Source: Woeseiaceae bacterium | GTDB lineage: Bacteria > Pseudomonadota > Gammaproteobacteria > Steroidobacterales > Woeseiaceae | DNA: 36,152 nt | Reading direction: 5' to 3' | NCBI GenBank assembly: GCA_013043165.1 | Contig: JABDOQ010000038.1 | Span: forward strand, 1 to 36,152 | Shown here: positions 18,097-25,602 of the stretch, in pieces | How the letters are laid out: every line of letters begins with the position of its first letter | Numbering within the stretch: position 1 is the first letter of the stretch | Program-made: the position numbers and the translations under genes | The notes under the pieces: generated by a model | The model's input: the letters and a program-made list of their open reading frames with translations, nothing else | What the model was told of the DNA's origin: nothing | The model's database searches: none

Positions 18097-18902
18097 GCCG
18101 CGACCCCTGCGCTGCCCGCATCGCGCATGGCCGCCACCAGCGCCGCGGGATCGTCGCTGCGCATCAACGCGGTTCCCACCAGCGCCAGGCGATACCCGTA
18201 GCCGGCAACCTTCGCTGCATCTTCAGCGACGCGCAGCCCGCTCTCAGCAACACAGCGCGCAGTCGGCAGCCGTGCTGCGAGTTTTCGCAGGCGCCCGTTG
18301 TCAACCTCGAGCGTGCGCAGGTTGCGTGTGTTGACGCCGAACAGCAGCTGACCGGACCCGGCACGCTCGCAATCGTCGGCGTTTTCCATGAGCTTTGATG
18401 ATCGCGCCAGGTCGTTTTCGTCAAATGATTCGAGCAACACGAACATGCCATGTTGCCAGGCAACGTCGAGCATTTCGCGGAGCTTCTTGTCGGACAACAG
18501 CGCGGCGATCAGAAGCACACCGCTCGCGCCGGCTTTACGAGCTTCGTCTACCTGCACGGGAGCAACCAGGAAATCTTTTCGCATGACCGGTGTTCCCGGC
18601 ACGGCCGCGACCACCTCTTCGAGATGAGCAAGTTTCCCATCGAAGCGGCTCGGCTCTGTCAGGACGGATATCGCGGCCGCGCCACCCGCCGCATAGCTCG
18701 TTGCCTGGTCAACGCGACTCCGGGTTTTTGTTTTGAGCGCACCCTCGGCCGGCGAGCGATCCTTTATCTCCGCAATCACATCAAAATCACCAAGCCTGAG
18801 TGGCACGACGGGCTTGTCGAAATCTGTCGACACGAATTTCGACGCTACCGCCGCCGCGCGCTCAGCACTGGACGCCGCCATGGTTTGCAGGAAATCACTC
18901 AT
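18093..18902 (-). CDS. trpC: Indole-3-glycerol phosphate synthase
   Basis: Closes the indole ring of CdRP with loss of CO2 and water. The 269-aa TIM barrel has VIAEIKDRSPAEG (conserved E-x-K..SP), AISVLTEPSRFDG, VMRKDFLVAPVQVDEARKAGA (catalytic Lys), VLLIAALL, VNTRNLRTLEVD and CVAESGL. Length is normal for monofunctional TrpC. The start ATG overlaps the trpD stop by one base (TGATG); the stop overlaps the trpF start (ATGA). Confidence 0.96.
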   Translation of the reverse strand: MSDFLQTMAASSAERAAAVASKFVSTDFDKPVVPLRLGDFDVIAEIKDRSPAEGALKTKTRSRVDQATSYAAGGAAAISVLTEPSRFDGKLAHLEEVVAAVPGTPVMRKDFLVAPVQVDEARKAGASGVLLIAALLSDKKLREMLDVAWQHGMFVLLESFDENDLARSSKLMENADDCERAGSGQLLFGVNTRNLRTLEVDNGRLRKLAARLPTARCVAESGLRVAEDAAKVAGYGYRLALVGTALMRSDDPAALVAAMRDAGSAGVAA

Positions 18903-19930
18903 CAGCCGGTAAAGTGCTCGCGCATTCTCTGCAGGAACGCTGCAGCGCGACCATCATCAATGGCGGCCGCGGCTTTCGCCACGCCGTCGACGGCATTTTT
19001 CACATCGCCCTGCACTTCGAGCACGAGCGACGTGCCCATCAACAGTGCGTCCCGGTGAGCGCCCTTGTCCTCTGCAGTGAATACCCGGGTCAGCTCCCTT
19101 GCGTTGTGCTCCGCGTCGCCGCCCTCGAGATCCCCGGGCCGGCATCGCTCGAGCCCGTAATCTTCGGGCGAGCGCTTCGTCTCGGTGACCGATCCCGGCC
19201 GTACATCGTATAACCAGAAATCGCCCGCCGGCGTCGCTTCGTCCCATCCGGGTTCGCCGTGCACGACGAACGCGCGCTGCAGCGGCATGCCGGCGAGCGT
19301 ATCGGCCATCAGCCTGGCGGCATCTTTGCTGAACGCGCCGATAAGCTGAAACGGTGGCGCGGCCGGGTTGGTCAGCGGGCCAAGGACGTTGAATACCGTG
19401 CGAACGGACAGCGCGCCGCGGATTGGTACCACGGCCTTCATCGCCGGATGATAGGCCGGTGCGAACAGGAACGTGAAGTTCGTCGCCTCCAGGCAGGCAA
19501 CGGCTTCCTTCTCGTGCAGCGGTAGCGGCATGCCCAGGCATTCGAGCACGTCGGCGCTGCCAGAACGGCTGGAGACGGAACGGTTACCGTGCTTTACGAC
19601 TCGCGAACCAGCCGCGGCGGCCAGCAGGCCGGTTCCTGTTGAGAGATTCAGGCTGCCGGAGCCGTCGCCGCCGGTGCCGACCGTGTCGACCGTTGGCGCG
19701 CCGTCGGGAATCTGCGGATGCAGCGCAAGCTCCCGCATCGCCGTGGCGAAACCGCGTATTTCGTCGGCCGTCTCGCCTTTGGCACGCAGCCCCGCGAGCA
19801 GCGCACCCGCCAGCGCTGGTGGCAGCTCGCCATCGGCGAGCTTGTACATCAGCTCGTACGCTTCACGCTCCGTGAGCGCGTGGCCGTCAAGCAGGCGGTC
19901 GAGCAGATGGCTGTATTCCCTGTTCGTCAT
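18902..19930 (-). CDS. trpD: Anthranilate phosphoribosyltransferase
   Basis: Transfers phosphoribose from PRPP to anthranilate. The 342-aa protein shows the family signature [18 protein letters not shown] (PRPP/Mg site), [48 protein letters not shown] and a DDxx-like acid pair replaced by [13 protein letters not shown] C-terminal sequence. It is a stand-alone TrpD, not fused to trpG. The start overlaps the trpG stop as ATGA. Confidence 0.96.
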   Translation of the reverse strand: MTNREYSHLLDRLLDGHALTEREAYELMYKLADGELPPALAGALLAGLRAKGETADEIRGFATAMRELALHPQIPDGAPTVDTVGTGGDGSGSLNLSTGTGLLAAAAGSRVVKHGNRSVSSRSGSADVLECLGMPLPLHEKEAVACLEATNFTFLFAPAYHPAMKAVVPIRGALSVRTVFNVLGPLTNPAAPPFQLIGAFSKDAARLMADTLAGMPLQRAFVVHGEPGWDEATPAGDFWLYDVRPGSVTETKRSPEDYGLERCRPGDLEGGDAEHNARELTRVFTAEDKGAHRDALLMGTSLVLEVQGDVKNAVDGVAKAAAAIDDGRAAAFLQRMREHFTG

Positions 19931-20538
19931 TGGGTCATCCGCATGAAGTTCACCATCAGGCGCTCACCTTCGGGCGTCAATACGCTTTCAGGATGAAACT
20001 GCACGCCTTCTATCGGCAGCGTCTTGTGCCTCACGCCCATGATTTCGCCGCGATCTGTCTGTGCCGTAACCTGCAGCGACTCGGGCAGCGATTCCTGTTC
20101 GGCGCATAAAGAATGGTAACGGCCAACCTCGAACGGATTCGACAGTCCCTCGAAAATTGACTGGCCGTCGTGGCTGACCATGGATGTCTTGCCGTGCATC
20201 AGCCGCTCCGCGCGGACGATCTCGCCGCCTTGCTGCTGGACGATGCTCTGGTGCCCGAGACATACGCCAAGAATAGGAGCGCGTCCGGCAAACGCGCCGA
20301 TCATAGCCAGCGACACACCTGCGTCCTCGGGTCGGCCCGGCCCGGGAGAAATAACGAGATGCGTCGGTGCCAGATCAAGAGCCTCGTCAACAGCGATGGC
20401 GTCGTTTCTGTAAACCATGACGTCAGCACCGTGCGCGGCAAACGCCTGCACGAGGTTGTAAGTAAAAGAGTCGTAGTTATCGATCAGCAACATGCGGACA
20501 TGTTTAAAGAACTGCGGAGCATTCTTCGTATTGCCCAT
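19927..20538 (-). CDS. trpG: Anthranilate synthase glutamine amidotransferase component
   Basis: Class I glutamine amidotransferase that supplies ammonia to TrpE. Core motifs are [37 protein letters not shown] (nucleophile Cys), RYHSLC and [13 protein letters not shown] (catalytic His and Glu). Two starts are possible. ATG 20538 overlaps the trpE stop (TGATG) with GGGGAGGG 6 nt upstream and gives 203 aa with a 15-residue extension; ATG 20493 gives the family-typical N-terminus but has no ribosome binding site. The first is chosen. Confidence 0.95.
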   Translation of the reverse strand: MGNTKNAPQFFKHVRMLLIDNYDSFTYNLVQAFAAHGADVMVYRNDAIAVDEALDLAPTHLVISPGPGRPEDAGVSLAMIGAFAGRAPILGVCLGHQSIVQQQGGEIVRAERLMHGKTSMVSHDGQSIFEGLSNPFEVGRYHSLCAEQESLPESLQVTAQTDRGEIMGVRHKTLPIEGVQFHPESVLTPEGERLMVNFMRMTQ

Positions 20539-21920
20539 CACAAACCCTCCCCTGCGATTTCAAGGGCGCGTCTGAGTATGGCGCTTTTTGCGAGCACTTC
20601 CTGGTACTCCCTGGCCGGAACCGAGTCGGCAACGATACCGGCACCGGCCTGAAAACTGTATTCGCCTGCGGCAAACACCAGCGTTCGAATCGTTATGGCC
20701 TGGTCCATGTCACCGCTGAGGCCGAAATAGCCCGCGGTACCCGCATACAAACCGCGTCCGACCTGCTCCATTTCTTCGATGATCTCCATGGCGCGTACCT
20801 TCGGGGCTCCGACCAGCGTGCCGGCCGGAAAGCTCGCCGCGAACAGGTCGAACTGATCAAACCCCTCTGCGAGCTCGCCCTGCACGCCGCTAACGATGTG
20901 CATGACATGGCTGTAGCGTTCGATGGCGCGGTAAGGATCAACGTGCACCGATCCGGCACTGGCGACACGCCCGAGATCGTTGCGCGCCAGGTCGACCAGC
21001 ATGACGTGCTCTGCGGCCTCTTTCGGGTCTGCAAGCAGCGCCGCCTCGTTCGCAAGATCTTCCTCGCGTGTCGCGCCGCGTGGCAGCGTGCCCGCAATCG
21101 GCCGCAGCGACGCCGTATTGTGATTCAACTTCACGAGCGCTTCGGGCGAGGAGCCTACAACCTGCAAATCGTCGAAGTCGAAGAAGAACATATAAGGAGA
21201 CGGGTTCAGCAGGCGCAGCGCACGGTACACCTCGAACGGCGCGACGTTGGTTTTGCCGCGAAACAGGACTGACAGCACGATCTGGTAGATATCACCAGCC
21301 GCGATGTGCTCCTTGCACGCTTTGACGCGCTCCGTGTATTCCTCTTCGCTCAGGCTCGCTTCGGCCGGTGAGATTGAAACGTTTTCGTTGGTCGCCGGTA
21401 TCGGACCGCGAAGTTGTTTAATAACTTCCGCCCGGAGCGCTTGCCGTTCTTGCTCCGGCCCGTCGTGCAACAGCGCAACGCGGCGCGTGAGGTGATCGAA
21501 GACCAGCACGGAGGCAGGCGCTACGAACGCGGCATCGGGAACGCTGGACTGTGGCTCGGTATTCTGCGGCAGCTTCTCGAACAGTCGCACCACGTCGTAG
21601 CCGGACACGCCAACGAGACCGCCCGCGAAAGGCAGGTCGTCATCGGGCTGCGGCCTCGGCGCCAGCTCGAGCACCCGACGCAGCGCGGCCAGGTATTCGG
21701 CCTGGTTTCGGGGCCGCTGTTCCTTGTTGCCGTTGACGCTCAGAGAGGAGTCATCCATGCGAACTTCGACGGCGTCGCCGAAACCCAGGAAGGAATAGCG
21801 CGCGAGCCGCTCGCCACCTTCTACGCTCTCGAGCAGGAAGCGCGGGCGCATTGCCTTGAGCTTCAGGTAGGCCGAGACCGGCGTGTCCAGGTCCGCCGCT
21901 ATGTCAAACGGTGCTTGCAT
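20538..21920 (-). CDS. trpE: Anthranilate synthase component I
   Basis: Makes anthranilate from chorismate with ammonia from TrpG; the first committed step of tryptophan synthesis. The 460-aa protein carries the allosteric tryptophan motif LLES (29-32) followed by ARYSFLG, the second inhibitor element NPSPYMFFF, and catalytic-domain signatures [77 protein letters not shown] and [13 protein letters not shown]. Feedback inhibition by tryptophan is therefore expected. The start ATG 21920 has AGAGGA upstream; it lies 75 nt beyond the attenuator T-tract. Confidence 0.97.
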   Translation of the reverse strand: MQAPFDIAADLDTPVSAYLKLKAMRPRFLLESVEGGERLARYSFLGFGDAVEVRMDDSSLSVNGNKEQRPRNQAEYLAALRRVLELAPRPQPDDDLPFAGGLVGVSGYDVVRLFEKLPQNTEPQSSVPDAAFVAPASVLVFDHLTRRVALLHDGPEQERQALRAEVIKQLRGPIPATNENVSISPAEASLSEEEYTERVKACKEHIAAGDIYQIVLSVLFRGKTNVAPFEVYRALRLLNPSPYMFFFDFDDLQVVGSSPEALVKLNHNTASLRPIAGTLPRGATREEDLANEAALLADPKEAAEHVMLVDLARNDLGRVASAGSVHVDPYRAIERYSHVMHIVSGVQGELAEGFDQFDLFAASFPAGTLVGAPKVRAMEIIEEMEQVGRGLYAGTAGYFGLSGDMDQAITIRTLVFAAGEYSFQAGAGIVADSVPAREYQEVLAKSAILRRALEIAGEGL

Positions 21921-21995
21921 GCTTTTCGGTTCCTCTGTCGCGGCTGCCAGCCGCTCCTGCGGTGCGCCGGGCTCCGCGGCAGACCATCCATGATC

Positions 21996-22036
21996 AAAAA
22001 AAAACCCATCCCTGTTATCGGCAGAGATGGGCTTTT
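21996..22036 (-). terminator. trp operon attenuator (intrinsic terminator)
   Basis: On the minus strand CCCATCTCTG (22031-22022) pairs with CAGGGATGGG (22014-22005), 10 bp with one G-U, 7-nt loop, followed by nine T (22004-21996). Flanking AAAAG can extend the stem against the T-tract. Upstream CAGAG (22045-22041) can pair with CTCTG of the 5' arm as an antiterminator, and TGCTCAG (22118-22112) inside trpL pairs perfectly with CTGAGCA (22053-22047). This is a classical translation-coupled attenuator layout. Confidence 0.9.
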
Positions 22037-22060
22037 GGTCCTCTGTTGCTCAGCTAAAAG

Positions 22061-22123
22061 TCAGCCAGCCACCCCCTCGTGCGCGGGCAGCCACCACCGG
22101 TTGTTTACGATCTGAGCATTCAT
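22061..22123 (-). CDS. trpL: trp operon leader peptide (two adjacent Trp codons)
   Basis: A 20-codon frame ending in TGA encodes MNAQIVNNRWWLPAHEGVAG, with tandem TGG TGG at 22096-22091. It lies 25 nt before the start of the attenuator stem region and is followed by alternative RNA pairings, so ribosome stalling at the Trp codons under tryptophan limitation would favour read-through into trpE. No Shine-Dalgarno is visible; the best promoter puts the RNA start at or within 2-5 nt of the ATG, suggesting leaderless translation. Too short to stand on length, but the Trp pair and context make it convincing. Confidence 0.88.
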   Translation of the reverse strand: MNAQIVNNRWWLPAHEGVAG

Positions 22124-22130
22124 GCGGTCG

Positions 22131-22160
22131 AGTATTACCGGCGCTCCGGCGCTACGTCAA
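22131..22160 (-). promoter_or_regulatory. trp operon promoter
   Basis: TTGACG (22160-22155, 5/6) is followed after 17-18 bp by TAATACT (22137-22131). The spacer holds a direct repeat GCGCCGG-A-GCGCCGG. The -35 begins 4 bp after the stop of the upstream transporter gene. No TrpR-type ACTAGT operator is seen, so control appears to rest on attenuation and TrpE feedback. Confidence 0.7.
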
Positions 22161-22164
22161 GTCC

Positions 22165-24003
22165 TTACAGCTCGTACAGCATCGGCAGGACCAGCGAAAA
22201 TCCAAGCCACATAATGAGTGTGAGCGGGATACCGACGCGCAGGAAATCAGCGAATTTGTAGCCACCGGCACTCATCACCAGCAAATTGGTTTGATAGCCG
22301 TACGGCGTCGCAAAGCTCATGTTGGCGCCGAATAGAACGGCGAGAATAAAGGGTTCGGAACTGACGCCGAGTTGCTGTGCGATGCTGATGGCGATCGGCG
22401 TGCCGATAGCCGCTGCCGCATTGTTCGAAACGATGTTGGTCATGATCGTCATGAGCAGCAGGAACGCACTGAGAATCATGGGCGGCGGCAGCCCCGATGC
22501 GGCGTCGACAAAACTTACCGCGATAAAGGCGGCCATGCCCGTACCCATCAGGGCCTTACCCAGCGCCAGCGCGGCCACAATGATCATGACCACCGGGATG
22601 GATAGCGCTCCAGCCGCATCGCGCCAGCCCAGGCACCCCGTCGCAAGCATCAGGCCCAGGCCGACCAGCGCGCTGACCGAAATCGGCAATATGCCCAGAG
22701 CCGCGGCAAACACCACAAAGGCCATCACTGCGAGAGCGCGCTTGGCATGGTGTGTCTGTGGCAGCGTGGTCGCGCCGTCAAGCACCAGCATTGTGCCGTT
22801 TTCCTTGAGGTGCGCTATTGCATCGCTCGTGCCCTGAACCAGCAGGACGTCGCCCGCGCGCAGGCGAATCTGGTTCAGGTCGCCGGTAACCTGCGAACTG
22901 GGCGCACGAGCGCGATGCACCGCGAGTGGCAACAAGCCGTAGCTGCTCGTGAATCGCGCCGCCGCGAGACTGCGCAAATGCAGCGGCGAGCCGCGCGTAA
23001 CGACCACTTCGGCCAACTGCTGGCCTTCGGCTCTTAGCGGCGTTTGCTCGTCGACCGGGTGCTCGATGTCTGAAATATTGAAAAGCGTTGCGCCGAGCAG
23101 CTGTTCGTAATGCTTCAGGTTTTCCGGCGAGTCCTTGACGAACAACCTGTCACCGGGCTGTAGCTTCACCGATGGCAGCTTCGCCAGGAACAGGGACTCG
23201 GTGCGCTGGATCTTATCGATGCGAAGATTGCCGTCCGCCTTCGCCAGCACTTCCGAGAGCGACTTGCCGTCTGCGAAGCCGCCCTCTTTGACATGCAGCT
23301 GGGCGCTGAAGATTCGCGGCGATGTGTCGGCCATCGGCGGCGTTCGGTCCGGTATCAGCCTTGGCGCTATCAGCCACAGGTAAATGAGTCCCGCTCCACC
23401 CACTATTGCCACGGGCAGCACCCACTCGAACATGCTGAATTCATGCATGCCCATGTCGCGCGAGATGCCGACAACCAGCAGGTTGGTCGAGGTGCCGATC
23501 GTCGTCGACATGCCGCCAACAATTGTTGCCAGTCCCATCGGCAGCATGACGCCCGATACCGGGAACTTGGATCGCAGCGACGCACCAACGAGTATCGGCA
23601 TCAACAACACGACAATCGGCGTGTTGTTCATGAAGGCGCTGAGGATCGCTCCGGCAACCAGCGTTGCCAGCAGGGCAAGCACCGGGCTGGTTGACCAGGC
23701 GCGGCCGACGACGCTCGCCAACGGCTGAAGTGCGCCCGTCGTTTCGAGCGCTTTGCCAACCATCATCAGGACGCAAATCGCGACGAGCGCTTCGTTGCCA
23801 AAGCCGGCGAAGAAGTCGACCGGTCCAAGCACGACCTCGCCACCTTTTGCGTAGGGGAACAGCGTGAAGCCCGCGACCAGAAGTGTCAGAACCGCGAGGG
23901 ATGATGACTCAAGTGGAATGTTGTCGCGCGTGAACAGGAAAAGCGCAACGACCGTTAGTATCAGAACGGCTATGCCATGAGCGTCAGGTGTGATCGGTTG
24001 CAA
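22165..24003 (-). CDS. SLC13/DASS-family anion transporter with two TrkA-C (RCK_C) domains
   Basis: A 612-aa inner-membrane protein. N-terminal helices (about 1-215) include SAFMNNTPIVVLLMPI and GGMSTTIGTSTNLLV, the SNT-type substrate/Na+ motif; two soluble TrkA-C domains follow at about 220-305 (VKLQPGDRLFVKDSPENL) and 310-395 (IRLRAGDVLLVQGTSDAI); C-terminal helices (about 420-612) carry TNIVSNNAAAAIGTP and the second substrate loop FATPYGYQTNLLV. Relatives move sulfate, dicarboxylates or other anions; the substrate cannot be read. The start is TTG 24003 with GAGGGA 5 nt upstream. Its stop is only 4 bp before the trp promoter, and no terminator separates them, so read-through into trp is possible. 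Confidence 0.9.
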   Translation of the reverse strand: MQPITPDAHGIAVLILTVVALFLFTRDNIPLESSSLAVLTLLVAGFTLFPYAKGGEVVLGPVDFFAGFGNEALVAICVLMMVGKALETTGALQPLASVVGRAWSTSPVLALLATLVAGAILSAFMNNTPIVVLLMPILVGASLRSKFPVSGVMLPMGLATIVGGMSTTIGTSTNLLVVGISRDMGMHEFSMFEWVLPVAIVGGAGLIYLWLIAPRLIPDRTPPMADTSPRIFSAQLHVKEGGFADGKSLSEVLAKADGNLRIDKIQRTESLFLAKLPSVKLQPGDRLFVKDSPENLKHYEQLLGATLFNISDIEHPVDEQTPLRAEGQQLAEVVVTRGSPLHLRSLAAARFTSSYGLLPLAVHRARAPSSQVTGDLNQIRLRAGDVLLVQGTSDAIAHLKENGTMLVLDGATTLPQTHHAKRALAVMAFVVFAAALGILPISVSALVGLGLMLATGCLGWRDAAGALSIPVVMIIVAALALGKALMGTGMAAFIAVSFVDAASGLPPPMILSAFLLLMTIMTNIVSNNAAAAIGTPIAISIAQQLGVSSEPFILAVLFGANMSFATPYGYQTNLLVMSAGGYKFADFLRVGIPLTLIMWLGFSLVLPMLYEL

Positions 24004-24044
24004 TACGTTCCCTCAATCGATTGCTCCGGCAAGCGGCCATTGAA

Positions 24045-24072
24045 CTTATACCAGTTTATACCTGTTTCGCAA
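24045..24072 (-). promoter_or_regulatory. Candidate promoter for the SLC13 transporter gene
   Basis: TTGCGA (24072-24067), 16-bp spacer, and an extended -10 TGGTATAAG (24053-24045; TATAAG 5/6). The -35 overlaps the last codons of the upstream 285-aa gene and the -10 lies just past its stop. RNA would start near 24038. Confidence 0.5.
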
Positions 24073-24913
24073 TCTGTCCTGCGTCGAACTTGCTGCGCAG
24101 TATCGCGCTCACTCGCTCGTAGAAGCGCCGGAATTCATTGATCTTCCAGTGCGAAATATCGACGCTGCGCTGAAACGACAGGCAATTCGCGCAACGCATT
24201 AACGGCAACAAATCAACGTACCGTAAATCCGCGGGCCCGGCCTGCGGAAACACATCCCATACGGACATCGTGGTGAGGTTGCGATGACGAAGTGCCGCGT
24301 GGTCGACGGCGCGCTGCCAGCGCAATTTCATTTCCCCGCCGCCGCTAAGCACCTTCATGCCGGCGACATCGACGGCAGGGCAGTAACCCCTCTCTCTTGC
24401 GAGGACATGTGATCTCGCACGCAGAGTCCCCGCGATAAATTCGGCAAGTTCTTCGAGCTCTTTCAGCGTGCGAAATGCGCCCGGGTCCGCGCCGCGACGA
24501 CTGACGAGGTCGCCCCAACCCCGAATCGCGACAGCCAGGCGCCTGTTGAGCCAGCTGTCAAACTGAACGGCGGACGACGACCAGGTGCGCGAATCATGCA
24601 GTGAGTCGCCCCGGTCAACACAGTGATTCAAGACTCTTTCAAGTGCTTTCAGGCGGATATCACCATTGTCATGGACGAATCTCGATACGTCGACCTGCAT
24701 GGGAATCCAGGCCGAATTCTGCGGTACCTGGATACCGGTCGCAGACAGGACGGAGTCAGCGCGCTCTTCGGCCAGCAACGGGCATGCCGGCGACACGACC
24801 GTCGGCAGCACAATGCTGATCGGCACGGCGTCGCGCATTTCCCAGAGGTGCCGCCAGATGCCATCCGCAGATCGCGGAGATGGCCTTGAAAGGATATCCA
24901 TAACGAAGAACAT
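24056..24913 (-). CDS. Conserved-looking protein of unknown function
   Basis: A 285-aa soluble protein that I do not recognise. There is no signal peptide or membrane helix. It is rich in Arg, Trp and Ser, with notable stretches DSLHDSRTWSSSAVQFDSWLNRRLAVAIRGWGDLV (central, about 105-140), CPAVDVAGM, WQRAVDHAALRHRNLTTMSVWDVFP, MRCANCLSFQ (a CxxC pair) and a basic C-terminal helix (FRRFYERVSAILRSKF). A start at ATG 24913 is used; ATG 24901 (MDILSRPS) is equally possible and neither has a strong ribosome binding site. It stands alone between yajQ (divergent) and the transporter. Codon use looks like the neighbours, so it is likely a real resident gene. Confidence 0.7.
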   Translation of the reverse strand: MFFVMDILSRPSPRSADGIWRHLWEMRDAVPISIVLPTVVSPACPLLAEERADSVLSATGIQVPQNSAWIPMQVDVSRFVHDNGDIRLKALERVLNHCVDRGDSLHDSRTWSSSAVQFDSWLNRRLAVAIRGWGDLVSRRGADPGAFRTLKELEELAEFIAGTLRARSHVLARERGYCPAVDVAGMKVLSGGGEMKLRWQRAVDHAALRHRNLTTMSVWDVFPQAGPADLRYVDLLPLMRCANCLSFQRSVDISHWKINEFRRFYERVSAILRSKFDAGQIAKQV

Positions 24914-25093
24914 GGCGATTATCTTGCGGCCGCCGGCACGGTCGGGCCGCCGCTGTTACTGGGCAGCCTGTACAGATTTTGAGGTCCTCGCATGGCGCCC
25001 TGTACCATAAAGGCCCGCGGCGCAGTTTTGGGTCTGGCGTGTTTGCCTCCGCGGGTGTACCTTTTGCCGCGTCAACCTCGACAGGAAAACCAG

Positions 25094-25576
25094 ATGCCAT
25101 CTTTTGATGTAGTCAGCGACTTCGACGCGCACGAGGCACGCAACGGCGTTGACCAGGCCAATCGCGAAGTCACGACTCGATTCGACTTCAAGGGCACGGG
25201 ATCAAAATTCGAGCTCGAAGAACAGGTGATTTCGCTAACGACCCAATCCGACTTCCAGCTCAGGCAAATGATCGATATCCTGCACCAGAAACTGTCGAAG
25301 CGCGGCGTTGACATAGCGTGTCTCGAAGAACAGGAGCCCGAGTTTTCGGGCAATGAAGCTCGGCAAAAAATTATTCTGCGCCGCGGCATCGATACCGATC
25401 GAGCACGCAAACTCGTGAAACAGATCAAGGCGGCAAAGATGAAGGTGCAGGCTGCGATTCAGGGCGACAAGTTACGCGTCAGCGGCAAGAAGCGCGACGA
25501 CCTGCAGGCCGTCATCAGCATGCTCAAAGAACAAGACATCGGGCTGCCGTTGCAGTACGAGAATTTCCGGGACTGA
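25094..25576 (+). CDS. yajQ: YajQ family nucleotide-binding protein
   Basis: A 160-aa cytosolic protein of the YajQ (UPF0234) family: MPSFDVVSDFDAHEARNGVDQANREVTTRFDFKGT, SDFQLRQMIDILHQKLSKRGVD, RQKIILRRGID, AKMKVQAAIQGDKLRVSGKKRDDLQAVISMLK. Members bind nucleotides, and a Xanthomonas homologue is reported as a cyclic-di-GMP effector, which is of interest beside the GGDEF/EAL gene in this window. The frame is open 34 codons upstream, but ATG 25094 has AGGAAAA just before it and gives the family N-terminus. Followed after 26 nt by ppc. Confidence 0.95.
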   Translation: MPSFDVVSDFDAHEARNGVDQANREVTTRFDFKGTGSKFELEEQVISLTTQSDFQLRQMIDILHQKLSKRGVDIACLEEQEPEFSGNEARQKIILRRGIDTDRARKLVKQIKAAKMKVQAAIQGDKLRVSGKKRDDLQAVISMLKEQDIGLPLQYENFRD

Positions 25577-25602
25577 TCATAAACCCGGACAAGAAGAAGA
25601 TA

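Noticed and set aside
22131..22160. TrpR operator in the trp promoter
   Set aside because: No ACTAGT-type dyad; the GCGCCGG direct repeat in the spacer does not resemble it.
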